Source: an uncultured Bacteroidales bacterium (GTDB taxonomy: Bacteria; Bacteroidota; Bacteroidia; Bacteroidales; F082). Taken from it: DNA of 6,437 nt. The stretch is from the NCBI GenBank assembly GCA_946410535.1, contig CAMKAR010000130.1, forward strand, positions 1-6,437. Reading direction: 5' to 3'. The position numbers were made by a program, and so were the translations under genes. This document shows positions 5,874-6,437 of this stretch, one piece after another; within the stretch, counting starts at the first letter, position 1, and each line of letters begins with the position of its first letter. The notes beneath the pieces were generated by a model. It was given only the letters and a program-made list of their open reading frames with translations. It made no database searches and was not told the DNA's origin.

Positions 5874-6437
5874 TTATTTCATCACGTTTTGGATAATCAC
5901 GGAAATATTGTTGACAAACATGTTCACCGCAATGGCCAACAAGATGACACCAAAGAACTTACGCAGGATGAAGATGAGATTGGGGCCGAGCAGCTTCTGC
6001 ACCTTGTCCAACGAACGGATGACGAGATAGTCCAACGCGATGTTGAGCAACAACGCAATCATGATGTTGACCACGGCATAGTCGGCACGCAGCGAGAGCA
6101 AGGCCGTCAGGGCACCTGGACCGGCAATCAGCGGGAAGGCGATGGGCACGATGCTGGCACCGCCCGATCCTCCGTCGTTCTTGATGATTTCGCGCCCGAG
6201 GATCATCTCGACGGCGAGGATGAACAGCACGAACGAACCCGCCACGGCAAACGAGGCCGCGTCGATGCCGAACAGCTTCAGCAAAGCGTCGCCGGCGAAG
6301 AAGAACGCCAGAAATAGCCCTAAGGCCGTCAGGCAGGCCTGACCCGCCTTGATGGTTTTCTTTTGCTCTTTCATGCTGACGAAAATCGGGATGGAACCGA
6401 AGATGTCGATGATGGCGGCCATCACGATGAACGAACT
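5874..6437 (-). CDS. MarC family (UPF0056) integral membrane protein, 5' end outside window
   Basis: The frame is open to the right edge, with 187 residues visible before TAA at 5876-5874. The internal GTG and ATG at 6425-6420 are unlikely to be the true start, because SSFIV upstream of them is in frame and fits the first membrane helix of the family. Family marks are DIFGSIPIFV near visible residues 11-20 (the D-P-x-G-N-x-P-like motif) and PLIAGPGA (about 102-109) in the second half; about six hydrophobic segments are present. MarC-family proteins usually have around 200 residues, so only some 10-20 are missing. The family sits in the inner membrane; its transport substrate is not settled, and the early link to multiple antibiotic resistance was not supported later. 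The gene does not appear functionally tied to the riboswitch, which follows it. Confidence 0.9.
   Translation of the reverse strand, partial: SSFIVMAAIIDIFGSIPIFVSMKEQKKTIKAGQACLTALGLFLAFFFAGDALLKLFGIDAASFAVAGSFVLFILAVEMILGREIIKNDGGSGGASIVPIAFPLIAGPGALTALLSLRADYAVVNIMIALLLNIALDYLVIRSLDKVQKLLGPNLIFILRKFFGVILLAIAVNMFVNNISVIIQNVMK

Noticed and set aside
5727..6317. Plus-strand open frame of 196 codons opposite MarC
   Set aside because: It overlaps both the MarC gene and the riboswitch. Its charged, low-complexity peptide (rich in Q, E, D, H, R) is typical of an antisense shadow of a membrane protein gene.

Overview
The window looks like chromosomal DNA of a Bacteroidota member, probably order Bacteroidales; genus cannot be decided from the sequence. 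The reasons are: large Sec-exported proteins built from fibronectin type III (FN3) and cleaved-adhesin/choice-of-anchor-J-like modules; a second exported protein whose C-terminal block resembles regions that precede type IX secretion (T9SS) sorting domains; A-rich start regions without Shine-Dalgarno sequences; and a TAnnTTTG-type promoter element. All genes are on the minus strand, so transcription runs from right to left.

In transcription order: (1) 6437-5874, a MarC-family inner-membrane protein whose N-terminus lies outside the window. (2) 5869-5861, a Bacteroidota -7 promoter element just after the MarC stop codon. (3) 5858-5700, a well-formed cobalamin (B12) riboswitch aptamer. (4) 5699-5537, a leader with a candidate terminator hairpin plus U-rich tail (5645-5601) and a possible competing pairing, a plausible expression platform. 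(5) 5536-1403, a 1377-residue exported modular protein (signal peptide, N-terminal beta-rich domain, five FN3 modules, three J-like modules, two C-terminal GWNWW-type modules). (6) After a 28-base gap, 1374-1, a second exported protein of at least 458 residues that runs off the left edge.

The layout suggests one transcription unit in which a B12 riboswitch controls two cell-surface or secreted proteins that do not resemble the usual BtuB/BtuG/BtuH cobalamin-uptake proteins. That link is inferred from order and strand, not shown.

The second notable signal is a pair of short palindromic repeats inside the coding sequence of the left-hand gene (70-90 and 364-388). They share the 13-base core TGAGCYTGTCGAA, but their flanking arms differ while staying self-complementary (ACCC/GGGT and GGTTG/CAACC). 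They are read in different frames and leave the gene open, as expected of a dispersed palindromic element that has inserted into tolerant protein loops. No tRNA, rRNA, CRISPR array, transposase or plus-strand gene could be supported.
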